Positions 7,128 to 8,483 of a stretch of 8,483 nt of DNA are shown piece after piece. Positions within the stretch are counted from its first letter, which is position 1; the number at the start of each line of letters is the position of its first letter. Source of the DNA: SAR324 cluster bacterium (lineage in GTDB: Bacteria > SAR324 > JACQKK01); the NCBI GenBank assembly GCA_022572825.1, contig JACZVE010000111.1, forward strand, positions 1 through 8,483, written 5' to 3'. The notes beneath the pieces are model-generated. The model did not search any database, was not told the origin of the DNA, and saw nothing but the letters and a program-made list of their open reading frames with translations. Made by a program: the position numbers and the translations under genes.

Positions 7128-7741
7128 GTTAAGCGTTGCGCACCGCGTTCAATGTGTGTAGCGTGTCATCGACCCGGAGCGGTCGGCGGCACCGGCACGC
7201 GTGCGGCACGATATTGTCCCCTGCGGCACAAGGTTCTGCCGCACGTCGTCGCGCACGCTCCATCACGAACCTATATTCGGGTGCTCCATGCATTCCGGAT
7301 GCAGTGGGTGATTCACGGCAGGATCCCTCTTGCGACGATTGCCCGCTTAAGAACCCCTATCATCAACGCGTCTTTGATTAACCTGATCTAGCCCAGCGTC
7401 GTCAAGATCCGGACGCGGGCCTCCAGATACAAGGAAACATCCAGAAAACCATCAACCAGATCATCTGATCCCGATTTGCCCCATCCTGGCGGGCGATGCC
7501 GCGACTGTGGCAGGGCACTGCGGGGAGTGTTCACTGCCGCCGAAGGGAGGCAGTCGAGCTGCCGGCCGCGTCAGTGCCGTGCATCCGGGCATCGCCGTGG
7601 CGCCGTCCGGCGTCGGTGCATGGACGGGGGCCTGTCGGCGGGAGCGTTCATGCTGCGGCTGTAGAAGCGCAGTACAGCCGGCCCAATCGGGCAGGTGCGG
7701 ACGCTTGTCAAACCGTGCATATCCATCAGGGCAGGTGAGGC
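7128..7741. other. 614-base gap without a recognisable gene
   Basis: No ORF here resembles a known family in any frame. The short open frames (for example plus-strand 7136-7381, 7152-7391 and 7476-7664) have the arginine-, cysteine- and proline-rich composition of non-coding GC-rich DNA. I looked for pieces of a selD-like senC, for a tRNA-Sec and for transposase remains and saw none. Base composition is more mixed than in the flanking genes, notably about 7370-7480. The stretch contains a repeated hairpin motif (7201-7244), another hairpin at 7286-7307 (CCATGCAT against ATGCA-G-TGG) and a doubtful minus-strand coding trace (7313-7470). It separates two selenium-related genes and may be what remains after loss of genes between them. 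Confidence 0.6.
7201..7244. repeat. Repeated and inverted TGCGGCA motif (hairpin)
   Basis: TGCGGCAC occurs at 7202-7209 and again at 7222-7229, and the inverse TGCCGCA is at 7237-7243. The two forward copies can pair alternatively with the inverted one: GTGCGGCA (7201-7208) with TGCCGCAC (7237-7244), or TGCGGCA (7222-7228) with TGCCGCA across an 8-base loop. No T-run follows, so it is not a standard intrinsic terminator. It starts about 75 bases after the senB stop. Confidence 0.45.
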
Positions 7742-8413
7742 GTGTTTTATCGATTGAACATTACGATAGCGCTGTTGGCGCAGTTGACAATGGCGCTGTT
7801 GGCCGCAGTACTTTTTACGGCACCGCTTGTTGCCGCGCCGCCTTTCCGGTTCACGGCCCTACCCGACGAGGACGAAACCCGGCTCCGCCAGCGCTTCGGC
7901 AAGGTCGCCGCCTACCTGGAGCAAAGCCTGGGCGTCCAGGTGGAATACATCCCCGTGAAATCCTACGCCGCCGCCGTGACGGCCTTCGCCAACAACCAAG
8001 TGCAGATGGCCTGGTTCGGTGGTCTGTCCGGCGTGCGTGCCCGCAAAATCGTGGCGGGATCGCAGGCCATCGCCCAAGGCCACGAGGATCAATTCTTTGT
8101 AACGTACTTCATCGCCCATGCGAGCACGGGTCTGCGGGAAAGCGAGTGGTTCCCCACGGCTATCAAGGGCCTGACCTTCACCTTCGACGCCACCACCGGC
8201 AGCCTGATCCTTCTGGTGCTGGGCAATATGCTGATCACGGTGCTGACCCTGGGCTTCGGCCTGCCTTTCGTGCAGGTGCGCAAGTTCCGGTATTTCTGCG
8301 ACCGGCTCACCGCCGCCGGCACGGCCGATTTCGAGGACATCCGCAGAAGCACGGAAAGCCAGCCGACGATAGGCGAGGGGCTGGCCGATGCCTTCGATAT
8401 CGATGCCATTTAG
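7742..8413 (+). CDS. Chimeric ORF: N-terminus of putative selenate ABC substrate-binding protein fused to C-terminus of DUF898/YjgN-like protein
   Basis: A 223-residue frame from GTG 7742, with AGG at 7733-7735 six bases upstream; the start gives a signal peptide of about 32 residues. Residues 35-147 match the PhnD-like periplasmic proteins annotated as putative selenate-binding (FRFTALPDEDETRLRQRFGK, VPVKSYAAAVTAF, MAWFGGLSGV, GSQAIAQG, VTYFIAH, STGL). Such proteins are normally close to 280-300 residues, so about half the ligand-binding fold is missing. From about residue 148 the sequence changes to that of a DUF898 C-terminus: a membrane helix with GNMLITVLTLGFGLPFVQVR (161-180), then RYFCDRL and the ending GEGLADAFDIDAI. 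The join lies around 8168-8188 at a shared GLTFTF-like stretch and is in frame, as expected from an internal deletion between two adjacent genes. The product is unlikely to bind selenate; whether it is made or stable is unknown. An assembly error is the other explanation. Confidence 0.75.
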   Translation: MFYRLNITIALLAQLTMALLAAVLFTAPLVAAPPFRFTALPDEDETRLRQRFGKVAAYLEQSLGVQVEYIPVKSYAAAVTAFANNQVQMAWFGGLSGVRARKIVAGSQAIAQGHEDQFFVTYFIAHASTGLRESEWFPTAIKGLTFTFDATTGSLILLVLGNMLITVLTLGFGLPFVQVRKFRYFCDRLTAAGTADFEDIRRSTESQPTIGEGLADAFDIDAI

Positions 8414-8483
8414 CACAAACGAAGGACGGACCTTTCCGGCCTGGTTTTTCGACGGCCAAACCGCGGCCAAGAGGAACGCCGTC
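8403..8483 (+). CDS. Start of probable M48-family metallopeptidase (3' partial)
   Basis: ATG 8403 overlaps the end of the chimeric ORF by 11 bases, and the frame stays open for 27 codons to the window edge. The peptide includes PAWFFDGQTAAKRNAV, the kind of N-terminus (a short [YF]FDG-type segment) seen in M48-type membrane-associated peptidases that often directly follow DUF898 genes. The overlap suggests translational coupling with the upstream DUF898-derived end. No HExxH motif is in reach, so the family call depends on this short segment and on gene order. Confidence 0.5.
   Translation, partial: MPFSTNEGRTFPAWFFDGQTAAKRNAV

Noticed and set aside
7705..7710. TTGTCA as a -35 box for the chimeric ORF
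   Set aside because: No acceptable -10 box lies 15-19 bases downstream; CATATC at 7719 is far too close.
7128..7741. A remnant of senC (selD-like) between senB and the binding-protein ORF
   Set aside because: No glycine-rich SelD motif or ATP-binding segment was found in any of the frames I read.

Overview
The window is GC-rich, densely coding, almost entirely plus-strand DNA. It looks like a gammaproteobacterial chromosome, perhaps a Chromatiales or Thiotrichales-like organism. That assignment rests only on gene content and codon style and is low confidence. No phage, transposase, CRISPR or stable RNA gene was recognised.

Layout. (1) 1-1962: the 3' part of a membrane-anchored, CheA-like histidine kinase (HAMP, coiled coil, PAS, Hpt, CheA-type ATPase) with no CheW domain. 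(2) 1963-2243: a spacer that turns AT-rich, with a terminator-like hairpin, a near-consensus sigma70 promoter and a perfect palindrome just ahead of the next gene. (3) 2244-4653: a coupled two-gene unit, an excisionase-type HTH fused to a PTS EIIA domain, followed by a ClC-family anion channel/transporter with two C-terminal CBS domains. (4) 4822-7127: a selenoneine-type pair. The first gene is senA, an EgtB-like nonheme-iron C-Se/C-S bond-forming enzyme. The second is senB, a selenosugar-forming glycosyltransferase, which here is interrupted by an in-frame TGA at codon 171. (5) 7128-7741: a 614-base gap with no recognisable gene. (6) 7742-8413: a chimeric ORF whose N-terminal two-thirds is the start of a putative selenate (PhnD-like) ABC substrate-binding protein and whose last third is the C-terminus of a DUF898/YjgN-type membrane protein. 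(7) 8403-8483: the first 27 codons of what looks like the M48-type metallopeptidase that commonly follows DUF898 genes.

How the parts fit. The second half of the window reads as a decaying selenium module. senA is intact with all its iron ligands, senB is cut by a stop, no senC (selD-like selenophosphate synthase) lies between them and the next gene, and the selenate-binding-protein gene has lost its 3' half through an in-frame deletion that joined it to the neighbouring DUF898-M48 operon. An alternative for senB, that its UGA is read through (for example as selenocysteine), is raised because a hairpin with SECIS-like geometry follows the UGA; this is speculative. The first half holds a likely phosphorylation-responsive anion-flux unit: the HTH-EIIA protein is a candidate autoregulator and PTS-phosphate sensor coupled to a ClC protein whose internal proton glutamate is replaced by valine, as in ClC channels rather than exchangers.
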